A stretch of DNA of 64,000 nucleotides from an uncultured Roseicyclus sp. (lineage in GTDB: Bacteria > Pseudomonadota > Alphaproteobacteria > Rhodobacterales > Rhodobacteraceae), in the NCBI GenBank assembly GCA_947494975.1, contig CANLXA010000002.1, forward strand, positions 868,001-932,000. The letters are read 5' to 3'. This document shows, one piece after another, positions 36,181 through 45,862 of the stretch. Numbering within the stretch: the first letter of the stretch is position 1; each line of letters starts with the position of its first letter. The translations under genes and the position numbers were made by a program. The notes beneath the pieces are model-generated. The model did not search any database. It had not been told where the DNA came from and saw nothing but the letters and a program-made list of their open reading frames with translations.

Positions 36181-36963
36181 ATGGCGCGTCGATTGAACGG
36201 AAAATGGCGGTTTGGGGCGACGTTGCTCGTCGCCTTCGGGATGCTGGCGCCGACACCCGGGCTGGCCGACGGCATCAGCCTGTCGCTGGGGTTTGGCGGG
36301 CAGGTTCGCCCGACCTATTCCGGCTCGGACAGCTACGATGTGTCGCCCTGGGGCTACTTTTCGCTCCACGAGATCGAATGGGGTCCAATCTCCCGCGGCG
36401 ATGTCGGGCCCCGCGAATTGCGGGAAGGCTTCACCTTCGGTGGCGCAGTGCGGCCCGTCCGGGGCCGGAGCGCCGATGACAATCCCGAACTGGCGGGTCT
36501 GGCCGATGTGGATTTCTCCATCGAGGCGGGGCTGCGCGCGCAATACGGCACCGGCGATTGGCGAGTGTTCGGCGATCTGCGCTATGGCGTGATCGGCCAT
36601 GAAAGCGTCGTGGCCGAACTGGGTGGTGACGCGATTTTCCACGCCGGTCCAGACACATACATCACACTTGGCCCGCGCCTGCTGTTCGGTTCGGATGCCT
36701 ATGCCGACACCTATTATGGCATCACCGCCGCCGAGGCCCTTGCCAGCTCATTCGCGGCTTATGACCCGCAAGGCGGGTTGGTGTCGGCCGGGCTGCAGAT
36801 GAACGTGATCCACGAGTTGAACGAGGATTGGTCGCTGCGGGGGCGTCTGGAAGTGTCGGAACTGGTCGGCGATGCGGCGGACAGCCCGATTGTTCAGGGC
36901 GGGACCACGACGCAGATGCGCGCCGGTGTCACGATCGTGCGGCGGTTCAATCTCGGGCGCTGA
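36181..36963 (+). CDS. MipA/OmpV-family outer membrane protein
   Basis: About 260 residues. The signal peptide ends in GLADG. The mature part is built of alternating beta-strands with aromatic girdles and ends in VTIVRRFNLGR, a short outer-membrane beta-barrel pattern. It has the MipA-like opening GFGGQVRPTYSGSDSY. The ATG at 36181 fits the signal peptide best. Confidence 0.82.
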   Translation: MARRLNGKWRFGATLLVAFGMLAPTPGLADGISLSLGFGGQVRPTYSGSDSYDVSPWGYFSLHEIEWGPISRGDVGPRELREGFTFGGAVRPVRGRSADDNPELAGLADVDFSIEAGLRAQYGTGDWRVFGDLRYGVIGHESVVAELGGDAIFHAGPDTYITLGPRLLFGSDAYADTYYGITAAEALASSFAAYDPQGGLVSAGLQMNVIHELNEDWSLRGRLEVSELVGDAADSPIVQGGTTTQMRAGVTIVRRFNLGR

Positions 36964-36969
36964 CGGCGC

Positions 36970-37890
36970 CTAGCCCCAGTCGATATCCGGGCCGGCCGGC
37001 ACGATTCCCAACGGGTTGCGCAGCGCGGAGGGTGAGAAATAGCCCTGCTTGTAGATGTCGAACTTCACCGTCTCCGCCACGCCCGGCATTGCGTAGATCG
37101 CCTTGGCGTAGGGCCAGAGATGGGCGTAATCGCTCAGTCTGCGGATGTTGCATTTGAACGCGTAGTGATAGGCCACGTCGAAGCGCGCCAGCGTCGGGAA
37201 CAGCCTCAGGTCGGCCTCGGTGAAGGTATCTCCTGCCAGCCATCTGTTTCGGCCCAGATGTGTGTCGATCTCATCCAGCGTTGCGAAAAGCCCCTGAACC
37301 GCGGCGTCATAGGCCTCTTGCGTGCGGGCGAACCCGGCGCGGTAGACGCCGTTGTTCACGTCCGCGTAGATCCGTGCGTTCCACGCGTCGATCTGAGGCC
37401 GGAGCGCCGCGGGCGCCAGATCCGTGCCGGGAAAGGCATCGCTGAGCATCCGCACGATATCGGCGCTTTCGTTGGAGACAGCGCGCGCGGCGACCTTGTC
37501 CCACAGAAGCGGCACGGTGATGCGCCCGGTATAGGGCGCCTTATCGCGGCCATAGGCCTCGTCCAGTGCCGCGATGCCCATGAGTGGATCGGAAAACGGG
37601 CCGTCGGCGTCGAACACCCAACCCGCCTCCGTCCGCCGGGGTTTGGCATAGGAAATGGAGATTGCCTTATCCAGCCCCTTGAGCCGTATCGCCAAAAGCG
37701 CGCGATGGGCCCAGGGGCAATTCCACGCGGCGTAGAGGTGATAGCGCCCCGCCTCCGCCGGAAACGGCGTGGATCCATCGGCACTGATCCAATGGCGGAT
37801 GGTGGATTTGGCACGCTCGAACGTGCCACCCAAGGCCGTCTGTGGCGCCGGATCCTCCGCGTGATACCGGCCTTCGATCATCACCCCCAC
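36970..37890 (-). CDS. Glutathionyl-hydroquinone reductase (YqjG/ECM4 family)
   Basis: 306 residues. The N-terminal thioredoxin-like domain has the reactive cysteine in YAAWNCPWAHRALL and the C-terminal domain is the helical GST fold. These enzymes reduce glutathionyl-hydroquinones to free hydroquinones. The start is ambiguous: a GTG at 37890 has GGGGAG seven bases upstream, and an ATG lies at 37881. Confidence 0.9.
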   Translation of the reverse strand: MGVMIEGRYHAEDPAPQTALGGTFERAKSTIRHWISADGSTPFPAEAGRYHLYAAWNCPWAHRALLAIRLKGLDKAISISYAKPRRTEAGWVFDADGPFSDPLMGIAALDEAYGRDKAPYTGRITVPLLWDKVAARAVSNESADIVRMLSDAFPGTDLAPAALRPQIDAWNARIYADVNNGVYRAGFARTQEAYDAAVQGLFATLDEIDTHLGRNRWLAGDTFTEADLRLFPTLARFDVAYHYAFKCNIRRLSDYAHLWPYAKAIYAMPGVAETVKFDIYKQGYFSPSALRNPLGIVPAGPDIDWG

Positions 37891-37972
37891 AGTGTCGCTC
37901 CCCCATGTCCATCGAAAAGGGCCGCAGCAGGCATCCCGCGCGGCCCCTTCCTCTTTTTCAGAAATACGCGCT

Positions 37973-39526
37973 TCAGTTCTCGGCGCCGACCGTCACCCAG
38001 CGCAGGATGAAGAAGTTGTCGGGCCGCTGGGTCAGCTCGATGCCGTTGCGCACGCCCCACAGGAGCGGTTGCACGTAAAGCGGCGTGTAGACCACATCTT
38101 CCTGAATGATCGCCGCCGCCTCATCGAGCATCGCCTGGCGGGTATCATCGTCGATCTCGGACTGGATCATCGGCAACAATTCATCGATGCGTGGGTTCGA
38201 GTATCCGCCGAAATTCCAGGTGCCCAGGCGCTCGCCATTGGTGTGGACAAGGAAGCGGATCGGGTGCTCGGCATCGAATGTGCCGGGCGACCAGCCAAGC
38301 AGGTACATGTCGAAATTGTCGGCCCGCAATTCCGGCCAGTAATTCGACACTGGCATCGCATCGAGCGTCGCGTTCAGGCCCACCTGCGCGAGCATGCCCA
38401 CCACGGCCTGACACACGGATTCGTCGTTGAGGTAGCGATCATTGGGGCAGGACAGGTTGAAGTTGGCGCCTTCGGCCCCGGCCTCGGCGATCAGTTGGCG
38501 CGCCAGATCGGGATTGTATTCGGGGCGTGCCGCGTTGGCCTGCGAGTAGCCGCGCATGGCGGGGCTGACGAGCTGGCTTTCCTCTTCCGCCGTGCCGCCC
38601 ATGATCGTCTGCAGGATCGCGGGCACGTTCACGGCATGGCCCACGGCCCGGCGCACGCGCACATCGGCAAAGATGTTGTCGCCGCCGTTTCGCAGCGTTT
38701 CGTGGTCATGGGCGTAGCCAAGCATGATCACGCGCGCCTCGATCCCGTCGAGCACATAGACGCCCTCGGCTTCGTTCACCCGCGCGGCATCCTGCACCGG
38801 CACCGGGTCGATCAGGTCGATATCGCCGCTGAGAAGCGCGGCCACGGCGGTGGCGGAGTTCTGGATCGGCGTGAAGATGGCTTCGGTGACGTTGTGCTCA
38901 ACCTCACCCCACCAGCCGTCGAACGGCACGAGGACGGTCTCGAGGTCCGGCTGGCGGCTTTGCAGCATGAACGCGCCGGTGCCATTGACGTTGCGCGTGG
39001 CGTAGTTCTCCGCATCGCGGGCGGGGCGTTCGGCGGCGTTGGCCTCGGCCCAACCGCTATCCATGATCATCCAGTTGGCGATGCTGTCGGGAAAGATCGG
39101 CTGCGGCGTGGCGGTCAGGATATCGATGGTGAACTCGTCGACGACCTCGACGCCGGAGACCGGCGCGAACCAGCTGGCCACGTCGCTGTCCTCCGATGAG
39201 GCGCGCTCGTACGAGAACAGCACATCTTCGGCGGTGAAGGCGGCGCCGTCATGGAACGTCACGCCCTGGCGCAGGTTGAAGCGCCAGCCCGCGCCATCGG
39301 GAAGCGGTTCCCAGCTTTCGGCCAGCGCGCCTTCGATTGCCATGTCACGGCCGCGGCGGACCAGGCCTTCATAGACGTTGTTGAGAAACCCGAGCACGGG
39401 CGCGGAGGACACGGCATGCGGGTCCATGGTTTGCGGATCGGTGGTGGCGGCCCAGCGGAAGGTTTCGGCCTGCGCGGGAAGCGCGGTGGCCAAGGCAATG
39501 ACGCTGGCGGTCAGTAGGCGATTCAT
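37973..39526 (-). CDS. ABC substrate-binding protein, family 5 (paralogue A)
   Basis: 517 residues with a signal peptide ending in PAQAET. The family-5 core includes LRQGVTFHDGAAFTAEDVLFSYERA and the late motif CPNDRYLNDESVCQAVVGMLAQVG. It has no adjacent transporter genes. It is closely similar to the binding protein at 41775-43364, and both could feed the permease-ATPase set at 30644-34858. Confidence 0.92.
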   Translation of the reverse strand: MNRLLTASVIALATALPAQAETFRWAATTDPQTMDPHAVSSAPVLGFLNNVYEGLVRRGRDMAIEGALAESWEPLPDGAGWRFNLRQGVTFHDGAAFTAEDVLFSYERASSEDSDVASWFAPVSGVEVVDEFTIDILTATPQPIFPDSIANWMIMDSGWAEANAAERPARDAENYATRNVNGTGAFMLQSRQPDLETVLVPFDGWWGEVEHNVTEAIFTPIQNSATAVAALLSGDIDLIDPVPVQDAARVNEAEGVYVLDGIEARVIMLGYAHDHETLRNGGDNIFADVRVRRAVGHAVNVPAILQTIMGGTAEEESQLVSPAMRGYSQANAARPEYNPDLARQLIAEAGAEGANFNLSCPNDRYLNDESVCQAVVGMLAQVGLNATLDAMPVSNYWPELRADNFDMYLLGWSPGTFDAEHPIRFLVHTNGERLGTWNFGGYSNPRIDELLPMIQSEIDDDTRQAMLDEAAAIIQEDVVYTPLYVQPLLWGVRNGIELTQRPDNFFILRWVTVGAEN

Positions 39527-39729
39527 CAGAAGTCTCTCCCCAGAGATATGTTTATTGGCGCGGCCCGGATGCGGCGCGCGATAAGCGCGGAGGGTGACGC
39601 ATTGCCACAGATAGGGCGAGGGGTCGCATGGTCACGAAACTGTGAACTGGCGCAGGGGGGATGTGCAAGGGGGCACGCAGGTGGCCGGTGTGGTGCTATA
39701 TCAGGGGCGCGGGTGTGGAGGAGCATGAA

Positions 39730-40140
39730 ATGAAGGTCGATGGCGGGTGTTTGTGCGGAGAGATTCGGTACGAGGCTGTCATTGACCCGGATCGCGTGGC
39801 GATCTGCCATTGCCGCGATTGCCAGATCAACGCGGCGACGGCGTTCGGCATGGTGGCCAGCGTCACGGACGGCCAATTCAACCTGCTCAGCGGTGAGTTG
39901 ACCGAGTTTGACAAGATCGCGGAGAGCGGACGGGTGCGCACCTTAAGCTTTTGCGGCATCTGCGGCACCCGCATTCATGCCCGTACCAAGGGGGATCCGG
40001 CGGCCTTCTTCGGCCTGCGATGGGGTACGATCCGACAGCGTGAGGCCTTGCCTCCGAAGATACAGGTCTGGTGCGGGTCCGCCGCCGATTGGGTATTTGA
40101 CCTTGGATCTGTCCCGCGCCGGGATCCGCAGAACGATTAG
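39730..40140 (+). CDS. GFA-family (glutathione-dependent formaldehyde-activating-like) protein
   Basis: 136 residues with the zinc-binding cysteines of the fold: GGCLCGEIRY, CHCRDCQ and FCGICGT. The ATG at 39730 follows GGAG. The family includes glutathione-dependent formaldehyde-activating enzymes, but most members, probably including this one, have unknown substrates. Confidence 0.88.
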   Translation: MKVDGGCLCGEIRYEAVIDPDRVAICHCRDCQINAATAFGMVASVTDGQFNLLSGELTEFDKIAESGRVRTLSFCGICGTRIHARTKGDPAAFFGLRWGTIRQREALPPKIQVWCGSAADWVFDLGSVPRRDPQND

Positions 40141-40152
40141 GCGCGCCCGGGA

Positions 40153-40740
40153 TCAGCGCCCCGGATCGGGGGTGGCGGGCTGGACGTTGTCCCGACGCCT
40201 CGGTGCGGCGGGTAGCCATTCCGCGATGCGATCGGCGGCGTCGGCAGCCGTCAGCCCCGTTGTGTCGAGCTTGAGCAGATGATCGGCGCCCCTGCTTGTC
40301 AGGGGCCGGGCCTGATCCTGGTTCCGCCGTGCCGTGGCTTCGTCGCGGAGCTTGCGCATGGCATTGCGGCCGGGATCCCCGATGCGTTTGATATTCTCAT
40401 CAAGCGTGCAGGACAGGTGCACGACGCAGAAAGGCGGCCGGAGGCGCCCCAGCTCTTGCAACCTGTCCCATTCGGTCTGCCCCCAATCGCTGGTGTCGTC
40501 GGTCAGCACATGGGTCAGCACGATAGGCACGTCTTCGGGCAGGGCCCGGATCAGATCATGGCCAATCGCCTCGACCTTCTCGACCGTCGATCGGAATTCC
40601 GGTGATTTGAACTCCGTCAGGGCAAAGGCCACGTTGTAGACGGAATGCACGTCCAAAAGGCGCCCGCCGATCCGCTCGATCAGCGCACGCCCGACCGTCA
40701 GTTTACCGACGCCGGGATATCCGTTCAGAACAACAATCAT
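40153..40740 (-). CDS. P-loop kinase-like protein
   Basis: 195 residues. Walker A is GYPGVGKLT at residues 7-15. A possible acidic Walker-B-like stretch (DVPIVLTHVLTDD) and an arginine-rich lid region (RKLRDEATARRNQ) follow. It resembles small AAA/shikimate-kinase-like phosphotransferases. The substrate is unknown. It runs just ahead of the DUF1330 gene's end on the same strand. Confidence 0.8.
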   Translation of the reverse strand: MIVVLNGYPGVGKLTVGRALIERIGGRLLDVHSVYNVAFALTEFKSPEFRSTVEKVEAIGHDLIRALPEDVPIVLTHVLTDDTSDWGQTEWDRLQELGRLRPPFCVVHLSCTLDENIKRIGDPGRNAMRKLRDEATARRNQDQARPLTSRGADHLLKLDTTGLTAADAADRIAEWLPAAPRRRDNVQPATPDPGR

Positions 40741-40746
40741 GACAGG

Positions 40747-41067
40747 TCAGAGCTTCGGGTCGGTGTTTTCGGTGTTCCCGCTGCCTTCCTGGAGCAGAAG
40801 GTAATTCATCGTCGACGCCGCGTGGCGGAAGGTCATCGCTTCTTCATAATCCGGGTCCTTGTACCAAGCCTCCACATGGGCTTTGGACGGAAATTCCAGG
40901 ATCACCAGCCGCCCGTCATAGGGTTGCCCTTCGACGCAGTCAAACGGCTGGCCACGGGTCAGGAACTTGCCGCCATGGCGTTTGACGATCTCCGGCGTTC
41001 GGTCGGTGTATTTGCGGTAGGTCTCCGGGTCCGTGATGTGCATCATGGAGACGATATAGGCGGGCAT
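40747..41067 (-). CDS. DUF1330 family protein
   Basis: 106 residues with the DUF1330 pattern: AYIVSMMHITDPETYRKYTD, then GGKFLTRG and LVILEFPSKAHVEAWYKDPDY. The fold is a ferredoxin-like dimeric barrel. AAAAGGAG precedes the ATG at 41067. Function is not established. Confidence 0.87.
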   Translation of the reverse strand: MPAYIVSMMHITDPETYRKYTDRTPEIVKRHGGKFLTRGQPFDCVEGQPYDGRLVILEFPSKAHVEAWYKDPDYEEAMTFRHAASTMNYLLLQEGSGNTENTDPKL

Positions 41068-41169
41068 TTGCAGGGCTCCTTTTCGTGGGAAGGCCGCCCG
41101 CATGGAACGCAGGCGACCCAAGGAAAGCCTAGCGGGCGACGATGCACAGCGTCCAGCAGCCGTCTTGCC

Positions 41170-41607
41170 CTAGTGGTGAACGGTCAGGCACGAACAGGTC
41201 GCGCCATGGCTGACCTTCTGGCTGACACTGCCGAGGAACAGGCTTGCGAGGGACCCCAACCCGCGCCGTCCCATCACGATCAGGTCCGCATCGTGCAATT
41301 TGGCCGTATTCAGGATGTCATCGGTTGCGTCCCCGGTGCCGATGGTGGAGCCGCTTGGCGTTACCCCCCGCTCCGTCGCGCGTTCGATGGCCTTGTCCAT
41401 GACCTTTTGGCCCGCTTCCCGGATGTGCTCGGGCGTGATCGGGATTTCCACGGCGGCATAGCCCACCGCGATGGTGGTCGTTTCCAGTTGCGGCGAATGC
41501 ACCAGATGAAGCTCCGCTCCGGACATCTTGGCGAGGTCACACGCCATCTCGAGCGCTTTTGCGGACGGATCGGACCCGTCGATTGCGGCGATGATGGTCT
41601 TGAACAT
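41170..41607 (-). CDS. Universal stress protein (UspA family)
   Basis: 145 residues forming one Usp domain. It starts IIAAIDGSDPSAKALEMA and has the ATP-binding signature GRRGLGSLASLFLGSVSQKV near the end. The GRRG form suggests an ATP-binding member. AAGGGGA upstream supports the ATG at 41607. Confidence 0.92.
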   Translation of the reverse strand: MFKTIIAAIDGSDPSAKALEMACDLAKMSGAELHLVHSPQLETTTIAVGYAAVEIPITPEHIREAGQKVMDKAIERATERGVTPSGSTIGTGDATDDILNTAKLHDADLIVMGRRGLGSLASLFLGSVSQKVSHGATCSCLTVHH

Positions 41608-41774
41608 ATGGATAGTCCCCTTGCTGGCTCGCGCGGTGTTGCGCCTGCAAGAGTGGCAGAGGGGCGGGCCAGGTGCCTTGATCTTGGTCAACACCTGAAA
41701 AATACCCAAGAAAAACGCGCCCGGACCGGATCCGGGCGCGCATCGATTGTCTCAGACTTGAGGCGGCTACGGCC

Positions 41775-43364
41775 TTAGTTCAGTTCGAAATACTTGAACT
41801 TCACCTGGTCGTCTGCATCCACCAGTGTCGACCATGCATCCGAGATGCCCCAGTTCAGCACTTGGTTGTGGATCGGCAGGTAGATCAGCTCTTCCTCGGC
41901 CATCGCCCAGAGATCGGCGATGGTGCCGTTGCGGGCGTCGAGGTCCGTTTCCGACGACAGCGAGACGATCATCTCGTCCATCTCGGCATTGGAGAACCCG
42001 GTGCCGTTCCAGCTGCCGCGCCCCTCGTTGCGGGTGTGGTAGAGGAAGTTGAAGATGTATTCGCTGTCATAGGTCGGAACGCCCCAGCCCAGCATGTAGA
42101 AATCCGTCTCGCCATTGGCGATCAGCGGGAAGTGCTGCGCGCGGGGCAGGGCCGACAGGTTCACGGTGATACCGATCTGCGCCATCATGCCGACGGCGGC
42201 CTGACAGATCGACTCATCGTTGACGTAGCGATCGTTCGGGCAGTCGAGCTGGATCGAGAAACCGTCGCCATACCCTGCCTCTTCCATCAGCGCCCGGGCG
42301 GCGGCGACGTCATAGGCCGGGTATTCATCAAGCTCCGCCGTCCATCCATTGACCGGCGGAGGAGAGACCACACCGGCAGGAGCGGATTGGCCGCGCATCA
42401 CGACCTCCTGGATCGCGTCCCGGTTGATTGCCATGTTCATCGCCTGGCGCACCAGCGGGTTGGCCAGCGGGTTTTCCCCATCCACATTGTCCCGCTCGAG
42501 ATCATCCGCGCCGACATTCAGGCCAAGGAAGATCACCCGGTTCTGCGGGCCGGTGCCGAGGCCGATCCCGTCGGTATCCACCACGCGTGCCAGATCCTGT
42601 ACCGGTACGTCCTGGATGAAATCCACTTCGCCGCCAAGGAACGCGGCCAGACGGGTGGCGGGGTTCTGAATGGGCGTGAAGATGATCTCGGTCACATCCA
42701 TCGGGAACTCGCCCATGCCCCAGTAATCCGCGTTCTGGGTCAGCACCGTCTGCACGTCCGCCTCGCGGCTTTGCAGCACGAACGCGCCGGTGCCGTTGAC
42801 GTTGCGCGCGGCGAACGTGTCTTCACCCGCGGCGTAATCCTGCACGTTCTCGGCGCCGTTTTCGACGGACCAGCCCTCATCCATCATCATGATGTTGGTG
42901 AGGTTGTTGGGCAGAAGCGGGTTGGGGCCCTCGGTCTCGATCTCGACAGTGAAGTCGCCGGTCGCCCGCACGTCAACGACACCCGAGAGCAGTTCCTTGA
43001 AGTTCGAGGTCTCCTGCATCGCGCGGTTCAGGCTGAACACCACGTCGGAGGCGTCAAAGGCTTCGCCGCCATGGAACGTCACACCCTCACGGATCTGGAA
43101 CACCCAGACATTGGGGTTGTCGGCCGATGGCTCCCAGCTGGTGGCGAGCGCGGGCTCCATTTCACCGGCCATGTTCCGAACGATCAGCGGATCATAGATC
43201 TGATGCATCAAGGTGGTGGTCGGGCCCTCGTTCTGCGAATGCGGATCGAGTGTCAGGGCCTCGGCTGCGCGGGCCCAGCGCAGGGTTTCAGCGCTCAGCG
43301 ATGTCGCTGTCAGCGCGGTTGTGGCCAGAAGGGCCGCCCCGAAGGCGGCAAAGCGGTTCATCAT
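41775..43364 (-). CDS. ABC substrate-binding protein, family 5 (paralogue B)
   Basis: About 529 residues. The signal peptide ends in SLSAET. The core has IREGVTFHGGEAFDASDVVFSLNRAM, GTGAFVLQSREADV and CPNDRYVNDESICQAAVGMMAQIG, mirrored in the paralogue at 37973-39526. GGGAGAAG supports the ATG at 43364. No permease is next to it. Confidence 0.92.
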   Translation of the reverse strand: MMNRFAAFGAALLATTALTATSLSAETLRWARAAEALTLDPHSQNEGPTTTLMHQIYDPLIVRNMAGEMEPALATSWEPSADNPNVWVFQIREGVTFHGGEAFDASDVVFSLNRAMQETSNFKELLSGVVDVRATGDFTVEIETEGPNPLLPNNLTNIMMMDEGWSVENGAENVQDYAAGEDTFAARNVNGTGAFVLQSREADVQTVLTQNADYWGMGEFPMDVTEIIFTPIQNPATRLAAFLGGEVDFIQDVPVQDLARVVDTDGIGLGTGPQNRVIFLGLNVGADDLERDNVDGENPLANPLVRQAMNMAINRDAIQEVVMRGQSAPAGVVSPPPVNGWTAELDEYPAYDVAAARALMEEAGYGDGFSIQLDCPNDRYVNDESICQAAVGMMAQIGITVNLSALPRAQHFPLIANGETDFYMLGWGVPTYDSEYIFNFLYHTRNEGRGSWNGTGFSNAEMDEMIVSLSSETDLDARNGTIADLWAMAEEELIYLPIHNQVLNWGISDAWSTLVDADDQVKFKYFELN

Positions 43365-43569
43365 GGTCTTCTCCCAATTGGTCCCCGTGTCTGGGGTCGG
43401 TCGTTGCCGATGGGCCGGAGTATTGGCGGTCTGCGCGGGACATGTCCAGCGCCGGGCGCGGGCGCGTGCAGTCAGGGAGTTCACGGGCGGCGCGTTCGAC
43501 TGTATCCTTGGCGCGCGCCGATCGTGGCGCATCCGTTGCCGCGCGACGGGATGAAAAGGGAGACAAGCG

Positions 43570-44451
43570 ATGTCCTATCCGGTCGAGATGAATGTGACCC
43601 CAAAGGTGACGGCGTTTTTTGACGAGGCCACGAACACGATCTCCTACGTGGTGCAGGAACCGGACGGCCCCGCCTGTGCCATTATCGATACGGTCCTCGA
43701 TATCGATTATGCCGCCGGTCGCATCACCCATGACAGCGCTGACAAGATCATCACCTTCGTGGAGGCCGAGGAGCTGGAGGTTGCCTGGCTGATCGAAACC
43801 CATGTCCATGCCGATCATCTGTCCGCCGCGCCCTATATCCAGGAGCGCCTGGGCGGAAAGATCGGCATCGGCGAGAAAATCACCGAGGTGCAGGAGGTCT
43901 TCGGCAAGGTCTTCAACGAAGGCACCGAGTTTCAGCGCGACGGCTCCCAATTCGATGCCCTGTTCACCGACGGCGACACCTATGCGGTCGGCGCGATGAC
44001 GGGCTTTGCCATGGCGACGCCCGGCCACACCCCCGCCTGCATGGTCCATGTCCTGGGCAATGCCGCGTTCGTCGGCGACACGCTTTTCATGCCCGATGGC
44101 GGCTCAGCCCGTTGCGATTTCCCCGGTGGGGATGCGGGGCAGCTCTACGATTCGATCCAGAAGGTCCTCAGCCTGCCCGATCAGATGCGGCTGTTCATCT
44201 GCCACGATTACGGCCCCGGCGGGCGGGCCATCGCATGGGAAACCACCGTCGCCGAACAGAAGGCCGCCAACATCCACCTGGCGGGCGGCACCAGCCGCGA
44301 GGAGTTCATCAGAACCCGCGAAAGCCGCGACGCGACGCTTGCCATGCCCAAGCTGATCATCCCGTCCCTGCAGGTGAACATGCGCGCGGGCGACATCCCC
44401 AAAGATGATGACGGCCGCCCGGTTCTGAAGGTTCCGCTCAACGGCCTCTAG
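43570..44451 (+). CDS. MBL-fold hydrolase, persulfide-dioxygenase/Blh-like
   Basis: 293 residues. The metal motif THVHADH gives His78, His80, Asp82 and His83. It is followed by GHTPACM, FVGDTLFMPDGGSARCDFPGG and CHDYGPGGR. The SARCDFPGG stretch is typical of ETHE1-type persulfide dioxygenases and bacterial relatives, which use one iron to oxidise glutathione persulfide. GGGAGA at 43559-43564 fixes the start. It probably acts in sulfide detoxification. Confidence 0.88.
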   Translation: MSYPVEMNVTPKVTAFFDEATNTISYVVQEPDGPACAIIDTVLDIDYAAGRITHDSADKIITFVEAEELEVAWLIETHVHADHLSAAPYIQERLGGKIGIGEKITEVQEVFGKVFNEGTEFQRDGSQFDALFTDGDTYAVGAMTGFAMATPGHTPACMVHVLGNAAFVGDTLFMPDGGSARCDFPGGDAGQLYDSIQKVLSLPDQMRLFICHDYGPGGRAIAWETTVAEQKAANIHLAGGTSREEFIRTRESRDATLAMPKLIIPSLQVNMRAGDIPKDDDGRPVLKVPLNGL

Positions 44452-44493
44452 GGCCGGCCTTCCCTTCCATTGGTCCCAAATACCCCGGGGGGT

Positions 44494-44515
44494 GCAGGGG
44501 GGCTGGCCCCCCTGC
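44494..44515. terminator. GC-rich hairpin between converging genes
   Basis: GCAGGGGGG (44494-44502) pairs with CCCCCCTGC (44507-44515) around a CTGG loop. It sits between the converging genes ending at 44451 and 44558. There is no T-run on either strand, so a termination role is inferred from position. It could also be a REP-like element. Confidence 0.5.
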
Positions 44516-44557
44516 CACGGTCGGTCCGGCAAAGCCGGAGCGAAAGCCACAATCTTG

Positions 44558-45340
44558 CTAGGCCGCCAGGTCGATCCAGACCGGGACATGGTCCGATGGC
44601 TTCTCGCGGCCCCGCACCTCCTTTTCGATCCAGCATTCCTGCAGCAGATCGGCGGCCTCCGCGCTCAACAGATGGTGATCGATGCGGATGCCGTCATTGC
44701 GGTTCCACGCGCCGGCCTGATAATCCCAGAACGAATACATGCCCGGCGCCTGATTGCGGGCGCGGAAGGCTTCGGTGAACCCTAGATTCAAGAGCCGCCG
44801 GAACGCGGCGCGGCTTTCCGGGCGGGCCAGCGCATCCTCTTGCCAGACTTCGGGGCGGGCGGCGTCCTCATCTTGTGGGATGATATTGTAATCCCCCGCG
44901 ATCACCACCGGCATCTCGCTGGCCCAAAGACCCGCGGCATGGGCCTGCAGGCGCTCCATCCAGGCCAGTTTGTAGTCGTATTTCGGCCCCGGCGCGGGAT
45001 TGCCGTTGGGCAGATACAGGCCACAGACCCGAACGGCATGGCTGTCGCCCATCACGGTGGCCTCGATCCACCGCGCCTGCTCGTCGCTGTCATCCCCGGG
45101 CAGGCCACGATTGACGTCCTCCAGCGGCAGCTTCGACAGGATCGCGACGCCGTTGAACCCCTTCTGGCCGTGGGTTTCGACACTGTAGCCGCGGTCCTCA
45201 AATAGATCCCGCGGGAAATTCTCATCAACCGATTTGATCTCTTGCAAAAGCGCGACGTCCGGCTTGGCGTCGTCCAGCCAATCGCCAAGTGCACCGATCC
45301 GTGCCTTCACCCCGTTGATGTTGAATGTCGCGATCCGCAT
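44558..45340 (-). CDS. xthA: Exodeoxyribonuclease III
   Basis: About 260 residues of the exonuclease-endonuclease-phosphatase fold. The motifs are IATFNINGVKAR, LLQEIKS, GLYLPNGN, GDYNIIP, NDGIRIDHHLLS and SDHVPVW, with the metal Asn/Glu and the catalytic Asp-His pair present. It removes 3'-blocking groups and cuts abasic sites in base-excision repair. The ATG at 45340 starts directly at the fold; the longer open frame upstream has no support. Confidence 0.94.
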   Translation of the reverse strand: MRIATFNINGVKARIGALGDWLDDAKPDVALLQEIKSVDENFPRDLFEDRGYSVETHGQKGFNGVAILSKLPLEDVNRGLPGDDSDEQARWIEATVMGDSHAVRVCGLYLPNGNPAPGPKYDYKLAWMERLQAHAAGLWASEMPVVIAGDYNIIPQDEDAARPEVWQEDALARPESRAAFRRLLNLGFTEAFRARNQAPGMYSFWDYQAGAWNRNDGIRIDHHLLSAEAADLLQECWIEKEVRGREKPSDHVPVWIDLAA

Positions 45341-45487
45341 GGCCCGTCCCCCATTTGCCCGCTGTTCTGCCCCGTCGCCGCCCGGTTGCCAAGCGTCACA
45401 GCGCCGATCGGCGCGGCGGGCCCCTTTTTCTGCACCGCCGCATGGCCTACATATCAAGTGGATCACGAGGCAGAGGCGGGAGCACAC

Positions 45488-45862
45488 ATGTTCAAATTTC
45501 TCTTTGGCGGCAAGAAAAACACCCCCGAAGTCACGATCGAAAGCGATCGGGATCGCTTTGCGCGCCTGACGCGGGAGCTCAACGAGATGATCGATGGCCT
45601 GTCCGACAAGCCGCGGGTCACCTTCGATCCCGCAACCGGCCACATTCTGCCCGAGACGCCGGAGCAATTCGCCGATGAGGCCCTGGCCTTGCCCGCACCC
45701 GATCCCGCCCCCGCGAAAGACACCGCCGCCGAGCCGCTTGCAAACCCGACCGCCAAGACCGCCATCACCGAGGGCGATGCGGTTGCCACAAAACCGGCGC
45801 CCCCGGTTTCCAATCCCCCCAAACCGACAGCGGCCCAGACAACGGGGAATGGCCGCGCCTAG
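45488..45862 (+). CDS. Small protein of unknown function with Pro/Ala-rich tail
   Basis: 124 residues. The first half is charged and helical (ESDRDRFARLTRELNEMIDGLS) and the C-terminal half is disordered and rich in Pro and Ala. GGGAG precedes the ATG at 45488. The family is not recognised. It is divergent from xthA. Its last 4 bases overlap the end of the converging next gene. Confidence 0.72.
   Translation: MFKFLFGGKKNTPEVTIESDRDRFARLTRELNEMIDGLSDKPRVTFDPATGHILPETPEQFADEALALPAPDPAPAKDTAAEPLANPTAKTAITEGDAVATKPAPPVSNPPKPTAAQTTGNGRA

Noticed and set aside
40153-40740. Shikimate or adenylate kinase
   Set aside because: Only the P-loop and general size match; specific substrate motifs are missing.
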